Positions 21,135 through 32,527 are shown, counted from the first letter of the stretch. The stretch is DNA of 64,000 bases from Branchinecta lynchi (GCA_023053575.1 JAKZAP010000010.1:21450628-21514627), one strand, 5' to 3'. Notes: generated by a model from the letters alone, not told the origin. Program-made: numbers and translations.

Positions 21135-21265
21135 TGGGATGACTTCCAAAAGCGCAATTTCGGCAATTGTCGTTCTTGCTGAGCAACTGCATATCCGATA
21201 CCACAGCTATTGCAAAAACGACTAATTGCAGATCCAGTTACCGTGGTAACATATACCATTGTATC
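21135..21265. repeat. Palindromic repeat family P
   Basis: GCGCAATTTCGGCAATTGTC, TTGCTGAGCAACTGCATATC, GATACCACAG, GCAAAAACGACTAATTGC and AGATCCAGTTACCGTGGTA. The same words in the same or inverted order occur at 3.56, 4.71, 29.6 and 32.6 kb. Confidence 0.65.
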
Positions 21266-21299
21266 TGCAAGAAAACAACTATTGTGTGACATAGGCTAC

Positions 21300-21895
21300 A
21301 CGGGTTTGCTCGCGTTATTTTTTCCTCAGCTCGGCCAGACGTTTCGACATTTTCGTTTCGACCAGACGTTGTCGGATTGCACTCGGTAGTCGAGTGGTTA
21401 AAGATCCCTTTGAAAAAACTCTGCGTTACTTTTCCGTGATCCCTTATGTTATGTTAGTAATCCCTTGTGTAACGGTTTAGACAATTATCCTATTTCATTT
21501 TTTTTAATCTTCCAGTTAATTTGTTCATTTATTTGTTTATGACCCACTTTTTAGTTGCAGCGGAATAGTAGAAAGGTATTAGTGAAAAAAAAAAAAAAAA
21601 AAAAAAAAATAGGTTTATTTTCTTTCAGTCCATTTTATTCAATTTGTTTTCCTTTTCTTACGTAGCCTTGCGTTACATTTTTTCAGTTGAACATATTTCA
21701 ACTTTGGATCTATGTTACCGGGATCACGTTACCGGGATCACGTTACCGGCAATACCACAAAAAAAGGAATATGATTATAAAGCTTAAAAAATGAGATGTC
21801 TCCTTAGTAATTGGCAAAAAAAAAGAAAAAAGACCGAGTTTCGCAGACGCCCGAATGTCACATGTTTTGCGGTCGAATGTCAAATGTTCCGTCTT
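21300..21895. other. Unassigned intron with simple repeats
   Basis: Holds a poly-A run (about 21584-21609) and 2.5 copies of a 15-bp unit (GTTACCGGGATCACG) at 21714-21750. A TAGTCGAGTGGTTAAAGAT tRNA-like word occurs at 21388 with no B-box found. Confidence 0.4.
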
Positions 21896-22090
21896 CAGTT
21901 GGGTTCCGGGCGAACTATCTGTCCAGGTACAAAATGATTGTCATACAAAATCAGCATATTATCTTCTTATCATAATCGGAAATCTAATCAAATTCAGATA
22001 AAACTTTCACTTCTAACAAATTTTGGTTTTGGCCAGATTCCGGGCGAACTACTTGTCCGGCGAGAATATGATTTCCATAACATTTTCTAT
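21896..22090 (-). repeat. Element A satellite units, minus strand
   Basis: GGGTTCCGGGCGAACTATCT, TTTGGCCAGATTCCGGGCG and AACTACTTGTCCGGCGAGAA in reverse orientation to the 58-kb array. Confidence 0.7.
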
Positions 22091-22230
22091 TCCTCCTCTA
22101 GCTTTAAGCTATTTGGCAATAATTTTAATTGATTGATTGACAACAGACAGCAGAAGGATGCACATGTTCAGTAGATGTCACTGTTGGCTGTTACGATTTT
22201 CAAACGTGACGCACTGAAAATGTATACAGA

Positions 22231-22433
22231 CAAGGCCGTATCCAGGGGGGGGGGGGGGGTAGGGGGTTGACCCCCCCCCCCCCCCCGAAACCTACAAAAA
22301 TAACCATTTGTATAGTCTTTTCCCTGTGATCCATGTGTTTTTTTTATAATTTTTTGTCTGACCCGCAGGCGAACCCCCCCCCCCGAAAAGCACCCCCCCC
22401 CCCCCCCGAAATAAATTCCTGGATACGGGCCTT
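22231..22433. mobile_element. hAT-like MITE (family B) with 8-bp target duplication
   Basis: Inverted termini AAGGCCGTATCCAGG and CCTGGATACGGGCCTT (one-base gap). Flanks TATACAGA (22223-22230) and CATACAGA (22434-22441) match at 7 of 8. The interior is G-run, C-run, GTATAGTCTTTTCCCTGTGA and more C-runs. A truncated relative lies at 25535-25690. Confidence 0.75.
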
Positions 22434-22462
22434 CATACAGAACTGCATAGCTGTGAAGTGAG

Positions 22463-22695
22463 CAGAGGCGTTACTAGCCCAAATGTTTTGGCGGGGGAGG
22501 ACGAGGCATTTACCGACTGGCTGGTAATTTTTACCGCCTGTTTTTGCAGAAAAAAACGCCTGTTTTGATGAAAAATCGTCTAATTTTCAGAAATACCGAA
22601 TGTTTCCATGAAAAAAATCAACTGTTTTGACGAAAAATCGAGACCGACAACCTTGGAGGGGGCGTCCCCCCCTCCCCCCAGTCGTGACGCCCCTG
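22463..22695 (+). mobile_element. Family G MITE, short form
   Basis: CAGAGGCGTTACTAGCC start, TTTACCGACTGGCTGG, a body of CTGTTTTTGCAG/GAAAAATCG repeats, and the GGGGGCGTCCCCCC stem with GTGACGCCCCTG end. About 70 bp shorter than full copies. Confidence 0.8.
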
Positions 22696-23011
22696 GATGT
22701 GGGTACTTAGATAAATCCAGGGTAAAGTCTGGAAGTTCGACCCTTCTGCGCAACTGAAGTTATTTGCTAAAATAAGGCTTGCATTCTTCAGAATTCCGCA
22801 AGGAGAAGAAAAAAAGTGGTCTAGAAGAGGGCTCAAAATTTCCCTGTTGCAGCTCCACAGTTCACAGGTTTTGCTAGAAAAGGAAACTTCTCCAGCTGAA
22901 CAGCTGTTCAATGCTCTGCTATTTTTATTAGGCCGTCATTTCTTCTTTTATAAGCGTTTCGGCACACTTTTTCTTTCAAAATTTTTCTTCCGATCCGGGA
23001 AGTCAACACGA

Positions 23012-23602
23012 TTAAGCGACGGCTGAAACCGACATTGGGAAACTTTTGTTTGGAGGAATTGACACTTTTTCCTCCAATATCAGCCGACCACAAGATTTAA
23101 TCAAAGCGGCTCGCGGGAATGTAACCTTCCGTCGAATAGTTCTGTATGTCTTATGGATAAGTGTTCTTTCGGGAAAAACTTCGAAAATTACTTTTTTTTT
23201 GCCCGATGGAACCCGGAGAACTTTCATCTGGCTCACCAGCCAGTGCGACAGGGAAGTCTGGCTAAGCCACACAGTCACGAAACAACGCTGCCTTATGGTA
23301 GGTAAAAAGAAATACGGATAAAAAATACAAAAAGATGTGCCATTTTCACCAGAAGAATGACACTCACGGAAGCCTTTTATGGGACTGAAAGGACGCGTCA
23401 GGAACTTAACCACATCCTTTGAATCCGGAAAAAATACTATTCTCGCACACATCCATTTGTCAAAATTTGTCTTTTCAAACCGACATCTTGCCCCAAGACA
23501 ACTCGTCACACTGACGTCTCGGCACAGCGACAAGCCGCCACACAGACATCTTGTCACAGTGCGACATCTCTCCACATTTATAGCATAAAGTACTTTATTC
23601 AA
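23012..23602 (-). CDS. Unrecognised 196-codon open frame (probably not a gene)
   Basis: Longest uninterrupted frame outside the LINE ORF1. It begins within a minisatellite-derived segment (RCRTVTRCLCGGLSLCRDVS echoes the 18-bp repeat) and continues through FEKTNFDKW, PFSPIKGFREC and VPSGKKKVIFEVFP. No domain, signal peptide or membrane pattern is recognised, and there is no supporting splice context. Opposite-strand frames overlap it. It is either chance, a relic of an unknown transposon ORF, or an uncharacterised exon; I favour one of the first two. Confidence 0.2.
   Translation of the reverse strand: MNKVLYAINVERCRTVTRCLCGGLSLCRDVSVTSCLGARCRFEKTNFDKWMCARIVFFPDSKDVVKFLTRPFSPIKGFRECHSSGENGTSFCIFYPYFFLPTIRQRCFVTVWLSQTSLSHWLVSQMKVLRVPSGKKKVIFEVFPERTLIHKTYRTIRRKVTFPRAALIKSCGRLILEEKVSIPPNKSFPMSVSAVA
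23478..23575 (-). repeat. GTGTGGCGAGTTGTC-type minisatellite, minus strand
   Basis: Degenerate ~18-bp units (CGACATCTTG, GACAACTCGTCACACTGACG, CGACAAGCCGCCACACAGAC). Reverse complement of the array at 24962-25115. Confidence 0.65.
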
Positions 23603-23755
23603 TTACTGTTTATACGAACAGAATTTGTAATGGAGCAGATAATTATGGGCAATACCTCTTAATAAATCAAGAGCACTGCTACGTTTATACCTACTGATAA
23701 TTCTTTCAATTCTGGGTTAGTCTTCAAGTATTGTTTCTTAGACCGAGATTTAGAT

Positions 23756-24480
23756 TGGATTGGATTATTTTATTGCTAAATTACATAATAACCCCAAGAC
23801 ATAAATGCACTGGCACTGGGTGGTTACCATAAACTACTTCAACTTAACTTAAACAACAACTTAATTTCATTTCAACACTAATCAAATAGTTTTTCCATAT
23901 ACCATACAAATGAAAAAAGAAGAAAGAAAAAATAAATAAATAAAGGTAATAAAAAAAGAAATAATAACTTATACCTTCATTCTCTGAATCGTGACTCCTC
24001 ACCCCTCCAATAAAAATTTCTTTACTCTTTTTTTAAACAAGTGTTGGTGTTCAGCCGCCTTAACACTATCTGGGAGTGAATTCCATACCGCCTGGCCCAA
24101 ATGTTTAATTAGAAAGCCAGTTCGTCTACCACTCCTATACTCCGTCAACAGATTAGTAGCATCCCTTATAAAATAAACATGCACATCATTATTGTGTCTA
24201 TAAAAATATAAAAACGCAGACGGACACACTTCATGCAAACACTGGTAAGTAAACTGCCTTATTACTAATAAAATTTCTAGCCCACAACACACAACCGTAA
24301 GATGGGGCTAATAATCGCATGATAATGAAGTAACATCACCCGAGCTGATACGAAGTGCTTCAGCCGACGTATGATTCCAAGGCCTCTTGCAACTTTTGAT
24401 GCCACAACATCGCTGTGACGTTTCCAAGACATATTGCAATCTAGTTAAAAACCTAGATACCTCACCAAATCAACCTGCCT
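23756..24480 (-). mobile_element. 5'-truncated LINE 3' end, minus strand
   Basis: Frame 24292-23999 encodes HNNDVHVYFIRDATNLLTEY, then KHLGQAVWNSLPDSVKAAEH, then HLFKKRVKKFLLEG and a stop, the canonical RT-polyprotein tail (vWNsLPdsvK, lFKkrvKkfLl). Upstream, a degraded frame gives SYGCVLWARNF, matching the RT thumb region. The strand ends in ATAATCCAATCCAATC at 23756-23771. Confidence 0.8.
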
Positions 24481-24961
24481 GCCGAGAAGGGGAACAACCT
24501 GCCTTGGTCCGGTCCACGTCGGCGTTTCGCATATTTTATTCGATCTTGGACTCCCCGACCAAGTCCGTGCTTCCCTGCAAGGTGCTGCAGCGCTTACGCT
24601 TCAACCAAGAAGAAAGTGAATCCTAAAACGCATATTGTGCAAAAGCAAAGAAGTGCTGCAGCAGCGATGCGGCAGCGCTATTGCAACAAAAACGAGGCTC
24701 TGGTTAAAGTTGAGACGCCATCTTTCTATCTTGTTGTTGGTTCGTGGAAGATGCCAAGCTACTCGATTCGGGTAATCTTAATACCACACTGAATTCCTGG
24801 CCGCTATTTGTTTGTATTTAACTGCGACATAGGATTATTATTGCGGATTAAAAAATGAAAGGACTAATTAGTTAGAGGACCCAAACTCCCTGGGTCAGCT
24901 GAGGCTAAATGTCTCTTCAAATTTTTGGATTTTTTCTTTCTTTTTTTTACCTAAAAATTTT

Positions 24962-25115
24962 GTGCCGAGTTGTCAATGTGGCGAGCTAGTCGTGTGACAA
25001 GTCGTCTCTGTGGCGAGTTGTCCCCGTGGCAAGTGATCGGTGTGGCGAGTTGTTTGTGTGGCGACTTGTCGGTTCCCAGTTGTCGGTGTGGCGAGTTGTC
25101 TTGTTGCGAGTTGTC
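24962..25115 (+). repeat. Minisatellite, ~18-bp unit GTGTGGCGAGTTGTC
   Basis: About eight degenerate units (CGAGTTGTCAATGTGGCGAG, TGTGGCGAGTTGTC, CGGTGTGGCGAGTTG). An inverted array of the same unit lies 1.4 kb upstream. Confidence 0.75.
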
Positions 25116-25534
25116 ATGGAATCTCCCTCAGGTTCTAATTCCGCTCACCATACCTGGGACAATAGGTCACAGAGAAAGAAAAAAAAATGGATTTATGCTG
25201 ATAGGGCAATGTGAATTTTTTCGTTTTTTGCTACCTTTTAAACAATGAAGTTGTCAACCGGCAAAACTGTGGTATATCCCCAAAAAATTCAAGAAGTCGT
25301 TTATACATTGCTTGGTCAACTGATGACCGTGGTATAACAACCGATTCTTACGTACAAGTCTCTCTCCGTGAGATACTTGGAAAGGAATTTTTCTTACCCT
25401 CAAATGTATCAGAAGCAAATAAGAGGTACACAACCAACGAGTAAAAGTTACAAGCCCCTCCTAACCAAAGATGACCATGGTTTGAAAGTTTACAAGTCTT
25501 TCTCTTGCCTCCCAGTTTTTATCCGATGCTTGTT

Positions 25535-25690
25535 CAGTTTGTACCCCCCCCCCCCTCCCCGAAACATACACAGGTGATCAGTTTTATAGGCTTTTTCCTC
25601 TGATCTATGTCTATTTTGTGCTTTTTTTTTCGACCCACAGGCGACCCGCCCCCCCCCCCCCCCCCCGAAATAAGTTCCTGGATGTCAACC
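25535..25690 (+). mobile_element. Truncated family B hAT-like MITE
   Basis: C-run, GTTTTATAGGCTTTTTCCTC, TGATCTATGT, CGACCCACAGGCGACC, long C-run, GAAATAAGTTCCTGGATGTC; the same order as 22270-22425. Confidence 0.65.
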
Positions 25691-25929
25691 CACACAGACC
25701 AGAAGACTGGAGATGTCAACCCACACGCGCTTTTCGTCCTCTCTTCGAAGTGATATGGCTAAGCTCTGGAAATGAATTTCTGTCTATCTTAGTTCTAAAG
25801 TTAATTTTCTTACCGTAGCCAACTTTCTAATAATCACCACTTTGAAAGAGGCAAAGGTTAAGCTCCAGTTTCTTCGGCAGTGAGATAACTTTTAAAGCTT
25901 AGCAGGCACACTAACATTCCGGATTTCTC

Positions 25930-26570
25930 CTGCCTCCATCCCCCTCCCCACGATGATCGGATTTAGAAAATTACTTCCAAGTCAATTTGGTCGGGTCCAT
26001 GATATGCCTGCCAATTTTCTTCGTAAAAACTGCCATCACTGGCATTCCGGGAAAATCACCATCCATCCCCCCCCCCCCCCCCCAAGAAAAAAAAATGTCC
26101 AGATCTTGTCCGATTGCGTAAACGATTTTATATAGAGCAGATGGTTTTTCTTCCCAGCAAGTTCCACTTCGATCCCTCCAATCTAACCGTTCCACGAGAT
26201 TTCTCGTTTCCCCCCCCCCCCCCAATTCAGCTGGAGAAGACACAGCTGTCGAATCCGGCCCAGACCTTAAATGGGACATCAATGCGCGTCTTAACCGCAA
26301 AGTGAAAACAATACTTTTGATGAAACTATATATTTTGTTATCTCCGGGGGTCCATGATCATTTATGCGACAAGGTTTTTTCTCTTTTTTTCAGTCCCCTG
26401 AAAGTGCGGATCATAACCGAAAAGCGAAAAAATACTTTTCATCAAACGACAGAACTTCATGATCCCCAAGGGCCCATAGGCCTAATAAGTTTTGCCTCAG
26501 GGTTTTGCTTAAAAGTGAAATCCTTAAAGTACATAAAATACTTTTTAGCAAAATACACATTTTCATGATA
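25930..26570 (-). repeat. Left arm of a large inverted repeat
   Basis: GCAAGTTCCACTTCGATCCC, TCCAATCTAACCGTTC, a C-run, GACACAGCTGTCGAATCCGG and AAATGGGACATC appear in reverse complement at 28655-28800. CCTCAGGGTTTTGCTTAAAAG and TCATGATCCCC recur inverted around 29020-29090. Confidence 0.7.
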
Positions 26571-27660
26571 AGTCCATCATCGTTTTTGCCTCAGAGGTTT
26601 TGATTACACATTAATTTCTAGCGCTCTCTAAGTGCGCTTTATCACAACTAATTGCAAAAATATGTTTTTGCAAACGATATATTCTCCTGATTTCCAAGGG
26701 CCCATGATCATTCTTATCTCAAGTGTTTTGCTTATAAAAGATGAGAACAACCCATGAATTGTCAAATTCCTACTTTCATCCTCCGACCTGCCCTTACGAG
26801 TGCCAAATGCGGTTCTCGCTCTTGTTGGAGTAATTTAACAAAAAGATATAATCTAGTGGGAAGTTCATTGATAACCCCCAAAAATGGTGTATTTTGAATT
26901 GTGGAACTGTTGAGGTGTGTTACATACGTGCCGTGCTACGCGAAATTCCCCACCGCCTAAAGCGCCGAACCGTTTTAAAGAAGAACAAGAAAGGTAACAA
27001 AAATGGACGAACGTATCAGGAGCTCCAAAGGTCCCATACATTCAGCTCCTAAAGCAATTTAAGTTAGATACCCTTTCATGCCGCCGACTTCAACTTTGTA
27101 TGAAGTTCGGTACATCTATAGTCCAAAACCCGTTTCACCGTGATATACTCCCCCCTGATTTTCTCCCCTCCCGAATTCGTCTTCCTCGTCAAGCTGCCGA
27201 CCCTGTGCCTCGTTTAGAACCGGTGGTAGCTTTGCGAACAAGGTATGCTCAGAGTTTTGTCCCCTCGTTTGTTCGTTTATATAACTCAGAGCGTTTTTGA
27301 ATGTTAAGTTTTAGGTTATTTGTATTTTATTAATCGTAGTCTAGCACGTTATTGACCATATTTATCACACGACGTCGGTACAAATGTCTCAAAATTGTAT
27401 ATATTTGTTGATTGTTCTGTTATGACGTTATGTTTTGACGTAAAAACAACCCATCGGCTTGTCCGTTATCTGTTTGTAGATTATATTAAATTGAATTGAT
27501 CGATTTCCTCACACTGCCCCGTCATCGCAGTCTTCGTTCTCGCTTAGACTTCCCTTCAGCTCATCTTCGCCCGAGATTCTGATATATACTCGTCTCTGTT
27601 AATTAATTTCGGAAGTCTTTAGCTTCTCTCTCGACTTCCATCCCCAGACCGGCGGAATCG
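26570..27660 (+). mobile_element. LINE 3' fragment between the inverted arms
   Basis: Frame 27100-27300 reads SRIRLPRQAADPVPRLEPVV, then ALRTRYAQSFVPSFVRLYNS and a stop, resembling the RT tail (lPR, sFvPsavrlyN). The flank continues to TATATTAAATTGAATTGATC near 27490. The region left of 27050 is unassigned. Confidence 0.55.
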
Positions 27661-28244
27661 AGACAGCTTAGTCATGCAAATTCGTGGCACATTTTCAACA
27701 TCCCGTTCCAACAAAGCCAAGAGATTAAGGAGTAACACTCAATTCGGCCTATCTCGTCTAAGGGTTTATTACAGAGTTCAGACCTCCACTAATCTCCAGC
27801 TAAACATGCAAATTCCATTAATATTCCCGGGGAAATCTGCAAGCATATCCCTTTGGCCATGCAGGGAAATCCCCTCGTTTTCTCGTGCTATACGTATCTG
27901 CATTTCAATGGAGAAGGAACGGTTGGTCGGGGGTGGTAGGGAGGAATTGGCGGATGGGTGATCGGGAGGAAGTAGGGTTGTTGGGAGGTATATGTTTATT
28001 TTAGAGGTGATAATGTGAAGGAGTTTGGTCTGGGTTTTTTTTTTGGGGGGGGGGGGTCTGTTCTTTTCTTTTTTTTCTTTTTTTATTAGTTATTTATTAT
28101 GTTGTTTGTTGGTGTGTTTAGAAAATGGTTAACCTTTACTACTGCACGCCAGCAAAAACGTAGGTTTTTCCATTAGTGCAGTAGATGTAAATACAGAAGA
28201 GTTAAATTGTGTTTATTAATAAAATAAGTACCCTAAGCTGTCGT

Positions 28245-28630
28245 GTGTTTTTGGGATCCCAAAACGTAAGTGACGGGATACCTATGAATTCGTGAAGTTG
28301 CCCGTCCGTCCGTCTGTTGTTAGCACGATAACTCTCGAAGGGATAGAGATATTTTGTTGAAACTTGGTGTGAGGATCCATTGGGTCAAAGTACAGGTCAA
28401 GTTTATAGATGGGTCCCATCGCTTTATATTTAGGGGTGGGGGAGGGGTTTCAGATTAAGGAACGAACAAATTCAGTTATATAAAACTAATGAGATAAGAA
28501 GAAACATTATCTCCATATCTGAAACTTCTTTTCTAGCCGGACAAATATTTCGCCTGAATCCGGCCAGAACCGGAAAATTTGTTGAAAGTAAAAGTTTTAT
28601 TTCGGTTGGTTAAGGATTGGAATGAAACCT
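28245..28630 (+). repeat. Element A, left end and first units
   Basis: TTTTGGGATCCCAAAACGTA, AGTGACGGGATACCTATGA, GTCCGTCCGTCTG, ATAACTCTCGAAGGGAT, GAAACTTGGTGTGAGGATCC, GGGGTGGGGGAGGGGTTT, then a satellite unit (ATCCGGCCAGAACCGG). Confidence 0.8.
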
Positions 28631-28639
28631 AATAACTGA

Positions 28640-29130
28640 ATAGATGAGATACATCGGATGTCCCATTTGAAGTCCAGACCGGATTCGACAGCTATCGGGG
28701 AGTTGGGGGGGGGGGAGACCGAAAATCTTGACAAACGGTTAGAATGGAGGGATCGAAGTGAAACTTGCTGGGAAGAACAAACATTTGCTCCAGTTAAACC
28801 TTTTACAGAATTGGACTGGATCCGGACACTTTGGGGGGTGGGGGGGGGGTTGAAGGGGGGTTTCCGGAACTCCAGTGATGGCGGTTTTGGGGCATATCAG
28901 GGACTCGATCAAATTCACTTGAAAATCAAAATTTCCTCGATATGATAATTAACCAAAAGTCAAGTTTCGTCTTTGCGGTTAAGATGCGCACTCTAAGGGA
29001 AGTAGAACTTCATTTGTAAGCAAAACCCTTGAGGCAAAAATGACAATGGGCTGATGGGGATCATGAAAATGCATATTTTGCTTAAAAGTATTTTTCTTAC
29101 TTTTCGGTCAGGATTGATACTTTAAGGAAT
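28640..29130 (+). repeat. Right arm of the large inverted repeat
   Basis: GATGTCCCATTTGAAGTCC, GACCGGATTCGACAGCTATC, G-run, GAATGGAGGGATCG, AGTGAAACTTGCTGGGAAG. Inverted match of 25930-26570; a third, plus-oriented copy is at 34430-34640. Confidence 0.7.
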
Positions 29131-30712
29131 AATCGGATTTGGGAAGTAGCGATTTCTAAGCAAATCTTGTTGAATCTCTAATCTTCCAGCGAAGTTTCAT
29201 CGTCCTAGCACATCTGGAAGTACCTTAACTCGTGGTAACCGGAATTCCAGACCCCCCCCCCCCCCTCCAACTCTAGCCACAGTGCCCGGAGCCAATCCGG
29301 TTCTGTAAATTATCTAGCCAGAGCATCTGTTTGTAATTCACACAAAGTTCCATCCCGATCTCTCTAGTCTTAGCGGGTCAAGTATTTCCCCTACCCCCAC
29401 CCCAATAGTTGTCGGATCCGGTCCGAATATGAAAAAGATCACCAGAAAAATGTCCTCTGTTCAGTTATTAAATTTCACTCGAATCCGATCACCCGTTCCA
29501 AAGTTACTGTTTTATCATTCATTTAAAGGACTGATGAAAAATGCAATAGTCCTTTCGTACAAGAAAGTCCTTACTTTAGTTGCCTTTTTGCTGATACCAT
29601 GGTATCTGATACCACATTAACTGGATCTGCAAGTAGTCGTTTTTGCAGTTATCGGGGTATCTGATACACAGTACTCTGCAAAAACAATTATTGCCGAAAC
29701 TGCACTTTTCGAAGTCATCCCAAAAGAACAAGAGCTACGAGCTCATATGGCACTTGTACGAGTAGGCTGTACAAGAAAGTAGATGAAAACGTCACAAAAT
29801 ACACCCGCCATCCAAAAAGGCGGTTCGGAAATAGAAATAGGATATTTAGTTTCACTCATTTCTGAGCAGTTCCGGCATCGTCTCGATTGCAAATGCACAT
29901 GACTGTTCAAACTTTCATCCGAATAAATCCATTTGTTTGATCCCTAGACGTGCTACACGATTTCCGGTACTCACTCTATTTCCACCTACCGTGGCCGAAT
30001 CTGGTTCGGAATAAAAGAAAATCGACCACCTAAAGCATCTTCGTTTATACCATCTACCAAGTTTCACTCGAATCTGAGCATTTTTGGAAAGTTCCGGTAC
30101 CCCCCCCCTTCCCACCAACGTTGTCGGAGCCGGTTCGGGCCCAATCTCTTAATTCCCTCATCAAGTTTGACTGAAATTGGAGCATAGCCTATCTGCAAGT
30201 TTTCAGTACCCCCCCCCCCCTACCTTGGCCGAATCCGGCCCAGACGCCAAATAACAAATCTAGGCCGCATAAACTCGGCACTGTCGAATTGCATCTCATT
30301 CGGTCCATCCGTTTGGTTTTTGTGCATGTCAAAAGTCCCCCCACCCCCAATTCCCCTAATCGTGGTCGCATATGGTTCGAACGCATGTTTTACATGTCGA
30401 GGCCATCGATTCGTATCACCCATGAAGTTTCACTCGAATCAGACCACTCGTTCGCAATTTATAGAAGTCCATATTTCTCTTCTCTTGCTCCCCCAAAAAT
30501 GCTCGGATCTAGGAACGGAAGTTTCCGGGGGTATGTTGTGTCAGGTTTTTAAGTCAAGATAATTCGGGTCGCTAATATGCCTGCAAAGTTTCGTTGTCGT
30601 TTTACATCTGGAACTATTGTAACTCACGACTACCGGAATTCCAGGAAACCCCCTCCAACTCCCCCCACAGAGCCCCGAAACCATCTGGCTCCGTCAATTT
30701 CATCTAGGCCTA

Positions 30713-31840
30713 ATGCACGCCACTAGATTCCGGACTCCCCATCCACCCACTCCCCCCACGATGGTCGGGTCGGGGAAACGGCTGTTCTCAAGTCAATCTG
30801 TTCGGATCCCTGACATACCTGCCAAGTTTCATCGCCCTAGGACATCAGGAAGTATGCCGAACTCGCGGGATCGCCAGAAATCCTGACCCCCACCCCAACT
30901 CCCCCACAGTGCCCTGATCCGGTCCGGTTATGTCAATGACGTGTCGAGGACCTGTGCTTGTTTTTCCCACCAAGTTTCATCCCGATCCCTCCACTTTAAG
31001 CGTTTCTCAAAATTTCCGGTTCCCTCCTCCAACTCCCCCCAGTGTCATCGGATCCGGTCCGGTTATGTCAATGACGTGTCTAGGACCTGTGCTTGTTTTT
31101 CCCACCAAGTTTCATCCCGATCCCACCACTTTAAGCGTTTCTCAAAATTTCCGGTTCCCTCCTCCAACTCCCCCCAGTGTCATCGGATCCGGCCCGGATT
31201 TAAAGTGAGGTGTCTGAGACACAAGGTCATCCTAAATATCAATTTTCATCAAGATCCGATCATTCGTTCAAAAGTTATGCACGCCACTAGATTCCGGACT
31301 CCCCATCCACCCACTCCCCCCACGATGGTTGGGTCGGGGAAACGGCTGTTCTCAAGTCAATCTGTTCGGATCCTTGACATACCTGCCAAGTTTCATCGCC
31401 CTAGGACACCAGGAAGTATGCCGAACTCGCGGGATCGCTAGAAATCCGGACCCCCACCCCAACTCCCCCACAGTGCCCTGATCCGGTCCGGTTATGTCAA
31501 TGACGTGTCTAGGACCTGTGCTTGTTTTTCCCACCAAGTTTCATCCCGATCCCTCCACTTTAAGCGTTTCTCAAAATTTCCGGTTCTCCACCCCAACTCC
31601 CCCACAGTGCCCTGATCTGGTCCGGTTATGTCAATGACGTTTCTAGGACCTGTGCTTGTTTTTCCCACCAAGTTTCATCCCGATCCCTCCACTTTAAGCG
31701 TTTCTCAAAATTTCCGGTTCCCTCCTCCAACTCCCCCCAGTGTCATCGGATCCGGCCCGGATTTAAAGTGAGGTGTCTGAGACACGGGGTCATCCTAAAT
31801 ATCAATTTTCATCAAGATCCGATCACCCATTCGCAAGCTA
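30713..31840 (+). repeat. 564-bp higher-order tandem duplication
   Basis: ATGCACGCCACTAGATTCCG begins at 30713 and again at 31277. The two blocks (CCACGATGGT, CGGGGAAACGGCTGTTCTC, CAGGAAGTATGCCGAACTCG and so on) are near identical, which implies a recent duplication in an otherwise diverged domain. Confidence 0.8.
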
Positions 31841-32439
31841 AAAATACCTCAAATTTTGGCTTCACCCTCCCTCCACTCCCCCCCAGATGGTCGAATCGGG
31901 GAATTGATGATTTCCTATTTAAGCTGGTCGGGTCCCAGACATGCCTGTCAATTTCCATCGTCCCAGCACATCAGGAAGCACGGAACTCGCGGGATCACTA
32001 CAAATTCGGACTTCTCCCCCCCCCCCAATCCCCCAAAGTGAGCGGATCCGTTCCGGTTATATCAGTCACGTATCTAGGACTTTTGTTTGTACTTTCCACC
32101 AAGTTTCATTCGGATCCCTCCACTCTAAGTGTTTTCCAAGATTTCCGGTTTCCCCCTCTAACTCCCCCCAGTGTCACCGGATCCGGTCTGGATTTAAAAT
32201 GGAGGGTCTGAGACACGAAGTCCTTCCATGTATTAAGTTTCATTAAGATCCGATCACCCGTTCGTAAGCTAAAAATATCTCATTTTTCCTATTTTTTCCG
32301 GATTCCCCCTCCCTCCACTCCCCTCCAGATGGTCGGATCGAGGAAGCGACAATTTCTAATTTAATCTGGTCCAGTTCCTGATATGCTTGCCAAGTTTCAT
32401 CGTCCTAGCTTATCTGGAAGTGCCCGAACTAGCAAAACC

Positions 32440-32527
32440 GGGACCGACAGACCGACAGACCGACAGACCGACTGACGGACAGAAATTACAATCGCTATAT
32501 GGCACTTGAGTAAGCTCAAGTGCCATA
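32440..32527 (+). repeat. (GACAGACC)n run followed by a 13-bp hairpin
   Basis: Four units of GACCGACA-type repeat, then TATGGCACTTGAG-TAAG-CTCAAGTGCCATA (32498-32527), a perfect 13-bp stem with a 4-base loop at the right end of the domain. Confidence 0.75.

Larger units (their letters stand above)
29131..32527 (+). repeat. Complex tandem repeat domain, plus orientation
   Basis: Dozens of degenerate modules, each built around an AAGTTTCATCCCGATCC or AAGTTTCATCGTCCTAGC word, a C-rich ACTCCCCCCAGTGTCATCGG block and GGTCCGGTTATGTCAATGAC. Unit lengths vary; the best-preserved unit is 136 bp (GGACCTGTGCTTG at 30949, 31085, 31512, 31648), grouped in a 564-bp higher-order repeat. The domain ends with (GACAGACC)n and a hairpin. 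Family P sits inside at 29590-29745. Confidence 0.75.

Noticed and set aside
21388..21410. tRNA-like TAGTCGAGTGGTTAAAGAT word
   Set aside because: No B-box or anticodon arm follows at the expected distance.
24962..25115. Regularly spaced direct repeats, considered as a CRISPR array
   Set aside because: Units are contiguous and degenerate with no unique spacers, and the genome is eukaryotic.
30930..31441. Open frames up to 166 codons in the repeat domain
   Set aside because: The predicted proteins repeat the DNA satellite unit (CACFSHQVSSR...), so the open frame is a by-product of the tandem repeat.
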